Source of the DNA: Promethearchaeota archaeon
GTDB taxonomy: Archaea; Asgardarchaeota; Lokiarchaeia; Sigyniarchaeales; SOKP01
NCBI GenBank assembly: GCA_018238625.1
Contig: JABCSY010000012.1
Span: 1-57,139, forward strand
Direction: 5' to 3'
Length of the DNA stretch: 57,139 nucleotides
The number at the start of each line of letters is the position of its first letter. The stretch's first letter is position 1. Below are positions 1-7,614 of this stretch, piece after piece. The position numbers and the translations under genes are program-made. The notes beneath the pieces are model-generated. The model saw only the letters and a list, made by a program, of their open reading frames with translations, made no database searches and was not told where the DNA came from.

Positions 1-227
1 AGATTCAGCATCCATTTCCAACCATACTTTTATTCCAAAATGGGAAGTTGAATTATAGTATTATTTATAAAAAAACAAAAGGGTCAACCTTCGAAAATAG
101 AAAATAACCATTTACATTACTGCTAAACTCTATAATTTACATCTTATGACAATGAGTTATCAAGGAAAATCTGAAGGCGCTAAAGATACAAATAGGGAGT
201 GCGGAAATTTTAAAAAGTGAAAAATCA

Positions 228-1697
228 ATGGACGTAAAGGGGCGAGATTCTGTAGGAGGACTTCCTAAGTCTATTAAAATAAATTCCAAAGAAATATCAA
301 GCATAATATATACTCTTGAAAAACACCCAGAACAAATTGAACAAATAATTAAATTAATAAAACAAGGAAAAATAGATCAAAAAAACGCTGAAAGCATTGC
401 CAATTCTCTTGAAAACAAGCCAAAACAGACTATGGAAGCAATAAAATTAGCTGAACTAGGTATAATAGAAAAAGGGAAAATAACAGAAATTGCTAAAACT
501 TTTCAATCTTCTCCAAAAAAAACAAGAGAACTAATGAAAATAGCAAAAGAATTAAAAATAAAACCAGACAACCTTGCAGAAATTATGATGGGTTTAGAAT
601 CTCATCCAACCATTACCAAAAAAATATTAAGATTAGCAAAAGAAGGAAAAGTAAACAAAGAAGAAATAACTCAACTTATTTTTGATGTTAGAGTTAACGA
701 TTATGAAAAATTACCTCAGGCATTAAAATTAGCAGAAGAAGGAAAAATAAAACCAGAAGATATTACAGGAACTGCTGGAACTATGAATTCAGTTTTAAAA
801 GATTATGCAAAAGAAATAATGGAAATAAATGAAAATAAGATTTTGATAGGGACTTCGGGATGGGGTTATGATGAGTGGGTAGGGCCATTTTATCCTAGGA
901 GTTTGAAAAAGGAGGATTATCTTTCGTATTATTCGGAAATATTTTACACGAACGAGATAAACACTACATTTTACAACATTCCTTCGAAATTAGTCGTAAC
1001 CCGCTGGAGAGACAAGACTCCCTCAGATTTCTTGTTTACTGCGAAACTTCACAGAAAGATTACTCACGAACATAAGTTAGATATTAATTTATGTTTAAAC
1101 GATCTGGATTATTTTTTAGAATCGATGAGCCCTTTAATAGAATCCAAGAAGTTATTAGGGTTTTTAATACAATTACCTCCTTCCTTTAATAAAGAGGAGC
1201 ATTACGATAATTTAAAAGATTTTATTCAAAATTGGCCGGGAAATCCAGAACAAGAAGGTTATAATTTGATAATAGAATTTAGGCACGAATCTTGGATGGA
1301 CGATGATGTTTTTAAGTATTTAAAAAGAAATTCGCTTACATATTGTGCCGTTATTGAGCCATTATTGCCCCCTAGAATGGACGTTACAAATCCAAAATTT
1401 GCTTATATTAGATTTCATGGTTATGGGCAAAAAATTTGGTTTAATTATTGTTTTAAGGAAGAAGAGATTAAAAAATGGGCAAGTTCAATAAGAGAAGTTG
1501 TTCAAAAGGTTGATAAAATAGGGATTTATTTTAACAATCATTTTTCGGGATATGCTACTAAAAACTCTTTAATGATGATGCGAGAGTTAAATCTAGATCC
1601 CAGAAAAGAACCTAAACAAGTTAGAATATTGGATATAAAGAAAAAGTCTGGTACTTACTCGAGAGGACAAACAGGTTTAGATAAATTTTTAAATTAA
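228..1697 (+). CDS. DUF72 (YecE-like) protein with N-terminal 31-residue helical repeats
   Basis: The protein has 489 residues in two clearly different parts. Residues 26-181 are five tandem units of 31-32 residues, rich in Lys, Glu and Ile. Residues about 205-450 form a DUF72 TIM-barrel-like domain, beginning GTSGWGYDEW and containing the family's FYPRSL and TTFY segments. The biochemical role of DUF72 proteins is not established, although an RNA-linked or nuclease role has been suggested for them. The DUF72 part alone could start at the ATG at 819 (residue 198), so the repeat half may be a fused module or a recent in-frame addition. Base use differs: the repeat half is extremely A-rich, while the DUF72 half uses more G and T. 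Family assignment is firm; function and true start are uncertain. Confidence 0.8.
   Translation: MDVKGRDSVGGLPKSIKINSKEISSIIYTLEKHPEQIEQIIKLIKQGKIDQKNAESIANSLENKPKQTMEAIKLAELGIIEKGKITEIAKTFQSSPKKTRELMKIAKELKIKPDNLAEIMMGLESHPTITKKILRLAKEGKVNKEEITQLIFDVRVNDYEKLPQALKLAEEGKIKPEDITGTAGTMNSVLKDYAKEIMEINENKILIGTSGWGYDEWVGPFYPRSLKKEDYLSYYSEIFYTNEINTTFYNIPSKLVVTRWRDKTPSDFLFTAKLHRKITHEHKLDINLCLNDLDYFLESMSPLIESKKLLGFLIQLPPSFNKEEHYDNLKDFIQNWPGNPEQEGYNLIIEFRHESWMDDDVFKYLKRNSLTYCAVIEPLLPPRMDVTNPKFAYIRFHGYGQKIWFNYCFKEEEIKKWASSIREVVQKVDKIGIYFNNHFSGYATKNSLMMMRELNLDPRKEPKQVRILDIKKKSGTYSRGQTGLDKFLN
303..770 (+). repeat. Five-copy 31-codon repeat within the DUF72 gene
   Basis: Residues 26-56, 57-87, 88-118, 119-149 and 150-181 align without gaps, except for one extra residue in the last copy. 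The common pattern is I..(x)LE.HP near the start, a central helix ending KLA(K/E), then (E/Q)GKI and an acidic end. The period implies a helical-hairpin repeat that stacks into a superhelix. No named repeat family is recognised. Confidence 0.8.
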
Positions 1698-1760
1698 AAC
1701 ACAAATTTAACTTGTGAGAAAACATAGTAGATTCTGTTGTTAAAAGAGGTTGGTTAAGAA

Positions 1761-2768
1761 TTGAATCGCAACATACTAAGAATTGGATTTATTGGTCCAG
1801 GATCTATTGGTAGTTTATTCGGAGGCTGTCTTGCTTCTGTTCATACTGATGTTAACCCGTTAGAGATTGTTTTTTTTTGTAGAAGGGGTCATGCTAAGGT
1901 AATAAATAAGTATGGAATAAAGATATTCAACGATAAAGGTAATTTAACGCTAACTAATATTAAAGCTTTTGAGAACGCTGAAGATTTTACAAAAGGATTA
2001 GTTAATGACAAGATATACAAATTAGACTACTTGTTTTTAACGACTAAAACATACGATAGCGAGAGAGCGATGATTCAATATGAACAATTGATTAATTCGA
2101 GTAATTGGTTAATAATTCTACAGAATGGTCTCGGTAACGAGGAATTAGTGAAGAAATATTGCGATAAAAAAAAAATAATAAGAATAATTACTTCGCATGG
2201 TGCAATACTGAAAGATAATGGTTGCGTGTATCATACAGGCCCAGGATTTACAAAAATGGGGTTTGTCTATTTAAAACCCCAAAAGCAAAATCATCGTCTT
2301 TATGAGAGTGGTTATGTAAAATTAAACGAGTTAAAAAATCATTTAGACGCGGGAGGTTTAGAAACTGAAATTGTTGACGATATTATTAAGCACACTTGGG
2401 AAAAAGCATTTGTAAACATTGGAATTAACGCTTTAGGGGCGTTAACTCGTTTAAATAATGGAAAACTTTTAGAGAATGAAAAATTGAAACAATTAATGAG
2501 TATTGCGGTTAAGGAGGCGCTATATATAGCTAAGTTAAAAGGCATCGATCTTTCAGATGTGGATTATGTCAGGTTAATGTATTCTGTTGCCGAAAAAACA
2601 TACGATAATAAAAATTCAATGTTACAAGATATATTAAAAGGAAAACTAACGGAAATTGACTTTCTTAATGGTCGAATTGTAAGTTTAGCAAAAGAAGTAG
2701 GTATTAAAGTCCCGATAAATGAAATGCTCACTGATTTAATAAAAGGGTTAGAAGAATCTTTTAGATAA
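1761..2768 (+). CDS. panE: 2-dehydropantoate 2-reductase (ketopantoate reductase)
   Basis: This 335-residue enzyme should reduce 2-dehydropantoate to pantoate with NAD(P)H on the route to coenzyme A. The N-terminus carries a Rossmann dinucleotide motif (FIGPGSIGSLFG, residues 10-21). The C-terminal helical domain has the family signature W-E-K-A-F-x-N-x-x-x-N-A-L-x-A-L around residues 212-227, with the expected catalytic Lys near 214. Length is close to the family norm of about 300-340. The start is TTG. Phosphopantothenate synthetase (near 3.4 kb) and pantoate kinase (27.6 kb) in the same window complete the archaeal pantothenate branch, which supports this call over a generic ApbA-like reductase. 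It converges on the acetyltransferase gene downstream, with 5 nt between the stops. Confidence 0.88.
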   Translation: MNRNILRIGFIGPGSIGSLFGGCLASVHTDVNPLEIVFFCRRGHAKVINKYGIKIFNDKGNLTLTNIKAFENAEDFTKGLVNDKIYKLDYLFLTTKTYDSERAMIQYEQLINSSNWLIILQNGLGNEELVKKYCDKKKIIRIITSHGAILKDNGCVYHTGPGFTKMGFVYLKPQKQNHRLYESGYVKLNELKNHLDAGGLETEIVDDIIKHTWEKAFVNIGINALGALTRLNNGKLLENEKLKQLMSIAVKEALYIAKLKGIDLSDVDYVRLMYSVAEKTYDNKNSMLQDILKGKLTEIDFLNGRIVSLAKEVGIKVPINEMLTDLIKGLEESFR

Positions 2769-2773
2769 GTAAA

Positions 2774-3298
2774 TTAGGCTTTTAGGGTCATATAGTACGC
2801 ATTTTCCCCGTCTCTATAATATTTTTCTTTTATGTTATGGGTGGTAAAAATAAATTTTTTGTACAGATTAATAGCAACATAATTACTCACTCTTACTTCT
2901 AAGACAAATTCGTCTATTTTGTATTTTTTTAATTTTTTCATAGAGTTTGATAACAAAGTTGCTGCTATACCTGACCTCCTATAACTCTTTAAAACTGCTA
3001 TTGAGACCAAATGTCCTTTATTCATCAATTTCAAGCTATTCATCGATGGAGCTCGTTCAACCCTCCACATTATATATCCAATAATTTTTCCGTTGTTATT
3101 ACAAGCAACTTGAAAGGATTCTGGATAATTATCTAATATGCTTTTGTAAAAAAAATAAGGATAATCTTCGGGTAATTCTTTTTCGTTTACTTCGATAACG
3201 CCTTCTAAGTCTTCTAAGGAGCATCTTCTTACAACTATTGGTTTTTTATCATTGAAAAGATTGAAGTAATTAGTCCGCGTATCTTTTTCTGTACCCAT
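2774..3298 (-). CDS. GNAT N-acetyltransferase, RimI/Ard1-like
   Basis: A 174-residue GCN5-related acetyltransferase. Strand beta-4 (HLVSIAVL) leads into the acetyl-CoA pyrophosphate-binding loop RRSGIA at residues 107-112, matching the Q/RxxGxG/A motif. The downstream segment V-S-N-x-x-A-x-x-L-Y-x-K is typical of the RimI/Naa10/Naa50 group, which acetylates protein N-termini. Archaea usually carry one such Ard1-like enzyme with broad specificity, and this is the best candidate in the window. An N-terminal extension of about 20 residues precedes the domain, so a later start is possible. Transcribed away from the pantothenate-synthetase gene side and convergent with panE. Confidence 0.78.
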   Translation of the reverse strand: MGTEKDTRTNYFNLFNDKKPIVVRRCSLEDLEGVIEVNEKELPEDYPYFFYKSILDNYPESFQVACNNNGKIIGYIMWRVERAPSMNSLKLMNKGHLVSIAVLKSYRRSGIAATLLSNSMKKLKKYKIDEFVLEVRVSNYVAINLYKKFIFTTHNIKEKYYRDGENAYYMTLKA

Positions 3299-3402
3299 AG
3301 TTGTATGAGCTCAAATTATAGTTCTTGATATTTTATATTATAGCTATATAAAATATTATTTTAGAGCTTTTTAAGCTTTTTTAAATAATAAAAAGGTTCA
3401 AA

Positions 3403-4197
3403 TCAATTTTTTGTGATTTTGAATGCAACTTTTTTTTGTCTTTTAACATATCGAATTATAGTTTCTAAAGATAAAAGAATGTTTTTTCTGTTATTGAAAT
3501 TATCGACAATGCTTTGCAATTCTTTCTTATTAGCGTGTTTTAATTTTTCAGCGATCGAAATCATTATCGGTAGTGTTCTGACAATATTATCTACAATCGT
3601 AATATCTGCCCATATTGAAGTTCTACTAATTGGATTTAAATCAACTGCGATTACTTTTTTTCCGATCCTTTTTAAAGCTTCTGTTCGGTCTCCATCTTCT
3701 AAAGGGACCATAATTACATCAGAATTTTGAATTGATTCTACCAACCTTCTATTACTATCCAATCCTTCAATTTCAACCATTTTTTCTTCATTAATACCTC
3801 GAATATCAATAGCTCCTGCCTTTTCCAATACATCCTTAATAGCCTTGATTCGTCCTGCTTTCCTATAAAATAAATTTATTTCGAGCGGAGCATCTATCAC
3901 ATTCGAAAGTTTAGCGAGTTCTTGAGGTACTAATGCCGCGATATTCCCATTTACGCTAATCACTGGTTTTTTAGCTAGTAGAAGCATTGCTACTGCAGCT
4001 TTAATGGCTCTCTTAGCAGCGTCATTTGTTTTTTCACCTAAAATGTAGTCAAAACATTCACCTCTCCCATGAGCTATTAAACCTGCCTCAGCTACAACTA
4101 GATTCTTCATCCCTTCTATAATTCTATGACGATGTTTTAAGCTCTCATATCGGGGATGAGTTTTAGGAACATCGGAATGATTATTTTTGTTGGTAAT
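3403..4197 (-). CDS. 4-phosphopantoate--beta-alanine ligase (archaeal phosphopantothenate synthetase), apparent ATT start
   Basis: This enzyme joins 4-phosphopantoate and beta-alanine with ATP to give 4'-phosphopantothenate, the archaeal replacement for PanC. The core is unmistakable: EAGLIAHGRGECFDY, VISVNGNIAAL and VPLEDGDRTEALK. The first canonical start codon is the ATG at 4110, but the family's conserved N-terminus (V-P-K-T-H-P-R-Y-E-S-L, then R-I-I-E-G) is encoded in frame upstream to about 4170. No ATG, GTG or TTG occurs in that frame before the stop at 4255-4257. I place the start at the ATT at 4197, giving about 264 residues; ACG at 4200 is the alternative. A TATA-like box at 4228-4236 would put the transcript start close to this codon, which suggests a leaderless mRNA. 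Confidence 0.85.
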   Translation of the reverse strand: MTNKNNHSDVPKTHPRYESLKHRHRIIEGMKNLVVAEAGLIAHGRGECFDYILGEKTNDAAKRAIKAAVAMLLLAKKPVISVNGNIAALVPQELAKLSNVIDAPLEINLFYRKAGRIKAIKDVLEKAGAIDIRGINEEKMVEIEGLDSNRRLVESIQNSDVIMVPLEDGDRTEALKRIGKKVIAVDLNPISRTSIWADITIVDNIVRTLPIMISIAEKLKHANKKELQSIVDNFNNRKNILLSLETIIRYVKRQKKVAFKITKN

Positions 4198-4227
4198 CGT
4201 AAAACAACAATTATTATTATGTAGGCC

Positions 4228-4236
4228 TTTATATAG
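4228..4236. promoter_or_regulatory. TATA-like box between divergent phosphopantothenate synthetase and aRF1 genes
   Basis: The segment tttatatag lies in the 88-bp gap between two divergent genes. On the minus strand it reads ctatataaa and sits about 25-30 nt upstream of the ATT/ACG codons proposed as the start of phosphopantothenate synthetase, consistent with a nearly leaderless transcript. On the plus strand it is about 50 nt upstream of the aRF1 start. No mapping data are available. Confidence 0.4.
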
Positions 4237-4285
4237 GTTGAAAAGGAAGAAAAATTATTAATCTTTTGTTAATTTTATCTCATTA

Positions 4286-5569
4286 TTGATGATTATGGCT
4301 CCAACAGAAAGTAAAAAAAGCGAGGATTTAAGACGTTACAAGATAAAAAAGCTTTTGGACAAGCTTAAATCCAAAAAAGGATTTCATACAGAGTTGATAT
4401 CATTATATATTCCTCATGATCGAAAACTTTCGGATGTTACAAATTATTTAAAAAACGAAGTAAGCGAAAGTCAAAACATTAAATCAAAATTAACTCGCAA
4501 AAATGTATTAGATGGAATCTCAACACTTATAGGGATGTTGAAGAATTATAAAGAAGTTCCAAAGAATGGATTAGTTATGTTTGCTGGAGCTATCCCTCAA
4601 AATAATACCCCTGGTACAGAAAAAATGGAAAGATACATCATAGATCCTCCAGAAAGGGCAAAAACATTTAGATACCACTGTGCGAGCGAATTTTTACTGT
4701 GGCCATTAGAGGACATGCTCAAATCAAAGGAAACTTATGGATTGCTTGTTATCGGCCGAAAGGAATCCGCAGTTGGGTATATCACGGGAAATCATGTAGA
4801 AATTGTGAGAGATTTTACCTCTGGGATTCATGGAAAGCATAAAGCCGGTGGTCAATCGCAAAAAAGATATGAAAGATTAATTGAAGAGGGAGAAAAGAGG
4901 TTTTACAGAAGAATATCTGAAGAAGTTAACGAATTATTTTTGAAAATAGAGGATTTACAAGGAATTTTTATTGGAGGGCCTGGTCCTTCTAAAGAAAAGT
5001 TTGTAAACGATGAAAGCTTAGATTATCGACTACGAGACAAAATCTTAGATGTTGTAGACCTTGGTTATGGAGGACCTGAGGGAATTCGCGCTTTAATTGA
5101 AAAGATTAAAACGAAAATATCAAATGTAAAATACATTCGAGAAAAAGAAGTTGTCCAAGGATTTTTAAAGGAGATATCAAATGAATCGGGTTTAGTTACT
5201 TACGGTCTTAAAGAAGTAGAAAAAGCTTTGAATATGGGTGCTGTTAAAAAATTAATTCTTTCTGAAAAATTAGATATTTATCAATTAAAAATTGAATGTT
5301 TGAATTGTGGCTATAAGGAATCTCGTACTGCAAGGGAGTCAGAATTAAACAAAGTAAAATCATCCATCCAAGAAGAAAGTTGTCCAAAATGTAGCTCAAA
5401 TACTTATAACCTTGTAAACACGGTTTCTATAATTGAAGAGCTGGGTTCCATAGCAGAATCTATGAACACTGATGTAATACTTATTTCTCCAGAAACAGAA
5501 GAGGGAGAAATGCTATATAGTACTTTCGGAGGAATTGTTGCAATTCTTCGTTTTAAACTTACTTATTAG
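4286..5569 (+). CDS. prf1: Peptide chain release factor aRF1
   Basis: Archaeal/eukaryotic class I release factor, 427 residues, which recognises all three stop codons and triggers peptidyl-tRNA hydrolysis. All diagnostic motifs are visible: NIKS at residues 64-67 and YxCxxxF at 130-136 for stop-codon decoding, and GGQ at 188-190 inside GKHKAGGQSQKR for peptide release. The C-terminal domain contains two CxxC pairs (CLNC, CPKC) that form the zinc minidomain seen in aRF1. Two ATG codons lie close together (4286 and 4295). The gene is divergent from phosphopantothenate synthetase and is followed by the Get3-like ATPase on the same strand after about 40 nt. Confidence 0.96.
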   Translation: MMIMAPTESKKSEDLRRYKIKKLLDKLKSKKGFHTELISLYIPHDRKLSDVTNYLKNEVSESQNIKSKLTRKNVLDGISTLIGMLKNYKEVPKNGLVMFAGAIPQNNTPGTEKMERYIIDPPERAKTFRYHCASEFLLWPLEDMLKSKETYGLLVIGRKESAVGYITGNHVEIVRDFTSGIHGKHKAGGQSQKRYERLIEEGEKRFYRRISEEVNELFLKIEDLQGIFIGGPGPSKEKFVNDESLDYRLRDKILDVVDLGYGGPEGIRALIEKIKTKISNVKYIREKEVVQGFLKEISNESGLVTYGLKEVEKALNMGAVKKLILSEKLDIYQLKIECLNCGYKESRTARESELNKVKSSIQEESCPKCSSNTYNLVNTVSIIEELGSIAESMNTDVILISPETEEGEMLYSTFGGIVAILRFKLTY

Positions 5570-5613
5570 TAAAAATCACATAACTCTTAATTCAAAAAAA
5601 CTGGTTGATTAGT

Positions 5614-6597
5614 ATGGAATTAAAAGAAATGTTATTAAATTTAAAAATAATCATGTTTGGTGGTAAGGGAGGCGTAGGTAAAACAACTTGTGCCTCAAGT
5701 TCAGCAATCTGGGCAGCAGAACATGGTAGAAATACATTAATTATTAGTACAGATCCCGCACATTCACTAGGAGATAGTTTAGGGACCGAACTTCCCCCCG
5801 GCGAGCCGACACCTATACCTGGAATAAATAATTTGACTGCTTTAGAAATCGATCCAAAAAAAAATTTAGCAGAATATAAAGGATTAACGAGTGTAAATCC
5901 CATGGAAGGGATGGATATGCCCGGCTTAATGGAAGGTATTCCAATGATGGAGGATTTGCAAGATTTAACTTCAATGAATCCACCAGGTATCGACGAAGCT
6001 TTCGCATTATTAAAAGTATTAGAAATTATAGAGACAGAACACGACTATGATTTAGTTATATTTGATACTGCCCCAACAGGCCACACTCTTAGGTTTTTAA
6101 GCCTTCCAGAAACGCTATCGGGGTGGATAGGTAAACTATTGAAAATGAGATTAAAACTTGGAAGCATAATGGGTCTAATGAAAAGTTTATTTTCTAGTAA
6201 TGAAAAAGAAAAAGATAACTCTTTAGAAGTTTTAGAAAGATTAAAAGACTCTATCATTAATGCACGAGAAGATCTCACCAACCCTTTGAAAAATTCTTTT
6301 GTTGTTGTGATGATAGCGGAAGAGATGGCTATTTCAGAAACAGGGCGCCTTATAAACGAATTGTATAAATTTAAGATTCCTGTTTCAAATATTATAATCA
6401 ACCAATTATATCAAGCTGAAGAAAATTTATGTGATTTTTGCAAATCACGACGAAATATGCAACACCGTAATTTATTGAGCATTAACAAAATTTTTAAAGA
6501 AAATTTGGGAAAGAATTTGATTGAAATTCCTCTTTTCCGAGAAGAAATTAGAGAATATGATAGATTAAAGGAATTTAGCGAATATTTAATTAAATAA
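5614..6597 (+). CDS. ArsA/Get3-family ATPase
   Basis: A P-loop ATPase of the GET3/ArsA/MinD class. It has a deviant Walker A motif FGGKGGVGKTT near the N-terminus, the switch I segment STDPAHSLGDS, and the switch II-like FDTAPTGHTLR. Near the C-terminus a CxxC pair (CDFC, about residues 273-276) occurs in the context LYQAEENLCDFC, like the zinc-binding CxxC that holds Get3 dimers together. A single ATPase half is present, as in Get3, rather than the duplicated bacterial ArsA. A role in targeting tail-anchored membrane proteins is inferred from the family. A TTG at 5605 could add three residues; I prefer the ATG at 5614. The neighbour downstream is convergent. Confidence 0.88.
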   Translation: MELKEMLLNLKIIMFGGKGGVGKTTCASSSAIWAAEHGRNTLIISTDPAHSLGDSLGTELPPGEPTPIPGINNLTALEIDPKKNLAEYKGLTSVNPMEGMDMPGLMEGIPMMEDLQDLTSMNPPGIDEAFALLKVLEIIETEHDYDLVIFDTAPTGHTLRFLSLPETLSGWIGKLLKMRLKLGSIMGLMKSLFSSNEKEKDNSLEVLERLKDSIINAREDLTNPLKNSFVVVMIAEEMAISETGRLINELYKFKIPVSNIIINQLYQAEENLCDFCKSRRNMQHRNLLSINKIFKENLGKNLIEIPLFREEIREYDRLKEFSEYLIK

Positions 6598-6599
6598 TT

Positions 6600-7559
6600 T
6601 TATCTATTAAATTCTTTTAAATATTTACAATACAAACATAGATTTGTATTTCCACATGGATATCCACACTCTTCACAAGAATTATACGGTTTTGCTTTAT
6701 ACTGGTAATAAAATATTTCAGACATTTCTAAAAAACCATTGAGTAAATTGAATTCTATTTCTGGGCTAAATTTTTTACATTCTAAAATGAAATCTAGAAC
6801 TCTTTTCCTTAGAATTGGGTCTTTCTCTCTGTAGGGGCAATGCGAGGGATAATAGTCGAACTTTTTCATATTTGAATAAAGAAAGATTTCTTCTTCAGGA
6901 ATTCTCATCAAAGGAGTAATTCTTCTTACGAAATACTTGCTAATTTCTTTATTATCTCTTTTAAAAAGATATTGATTAGAGATTTTTCGAAATCTCTTAA
7001 ATAAAATGTTCATAAGGTATGTTTCTGCGATGTCTGTTAGGTTATGACCCATCGCAAGAACATCAGCACCTAATTCTTTAGCTGTTTCGTTTAACAGTCT
7101 TCTCCTAAATGTTGCGCAGTAATTACAAGCGTATTTATAATCTATAGTTTTACTTTTTAATTCTATAATCTCATCTAAAGTCTTTCCTGTTTTTTCTTTA
7201 AATGAAACAATCTTATGCTCAATCCCATATTTTTTACAAAATTTATTGGCATTCTTTATACTATTGCTTCTATAATCTTTGATCCCCTCGTCAACGGTTA
7301 TAGCGATAATAGGTTGAGAGTGGAAATTATTTTCTTGGATTTTTTTAAGATTGTAGAGTAATGCTATAGAATCCTTTCCACCAGAAAGTCCTACAACAAT
7401 TTTATCTCGAGGTTTTAGCATTTTAAATTTGGATATTGTCTTATAGATATTTTTCTCTATTCTTTTTGTGAAGCATTCAGTACAAATTAGCTCACCAGAA
7501 TATTTTCTGTGGATAACTAATGCATTTTTATTACAATAATCACACGTACTTATTTTCAT
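6600..7559 (-). CDS. Ncs6/TtuA-family tRNA 2-thiolation enzyme
   Basis: PP-loop ATPase that activates a tRNA uridine for sulfur transfer; the family covers U34 (Ncs6/CTU1) and U54 (TtuA). The protein starts MKISTCDYC, an N-terminal zinc finger with two CxxC pairs, followed by the PP-loop VGLSGGKDS. A central ACNYCATFRRR segment gives the Cys pair of the active site or [4Fe-4S] site, and the C-terminal finger is CEECGYPCGNTNLCLYC. Both zinc fingers and the cysteine spacing fit the archaeal NcsA/TtuA group. Which uridine is modified cannot be decided from sequence alone. The frame is open to an ATG at 7601, but the finger begins directly after the ATG at 7559. Confidence 0.88.
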   Translation of the reverse strand: MKISTCDYCNKNALVIHRKYSGELICTECFTKRIEKNIYKTISKFKMLKPRDKIVVGLSGGKDSIALLYNLKKIQENNFHSQPIIAITVDEGIKDYRSNSIKNANKFCKKYGIEHKIVSFKEKTGKTLDEIIELKSKTIDYKYACNYCATFRRRLLNETAKELGADVLAMGHNLTDIAETYLMNILFKRFRKISNQYLFKRDNKEISKYFVRRITPLMRIPEEEIFLYSNMKKFDYYPSHCPYREKDPILRKRVLDFILECKKFSPEIEFNLLNGFLEMSEIFYYQYKAKPYNSCEECGYPCGNTNLCLYCKYLKEFNR

Positions 7560-7614
7560 AAGCACATTATAACTATTTTCACGATTGCTTATGAAGATCA
7601 CATCAACTAATTAA

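Noticed and set aside
1..60. A short minus-strand frame at the left edge reading G-I-K-V-W-L-E-M-D-A-E-S that might be the N-terminus of a gene leaving the window
   Set aside because: Only about 20 codons are visible, there is no clear start codon or family match, and the frame meets a stop just upstream.
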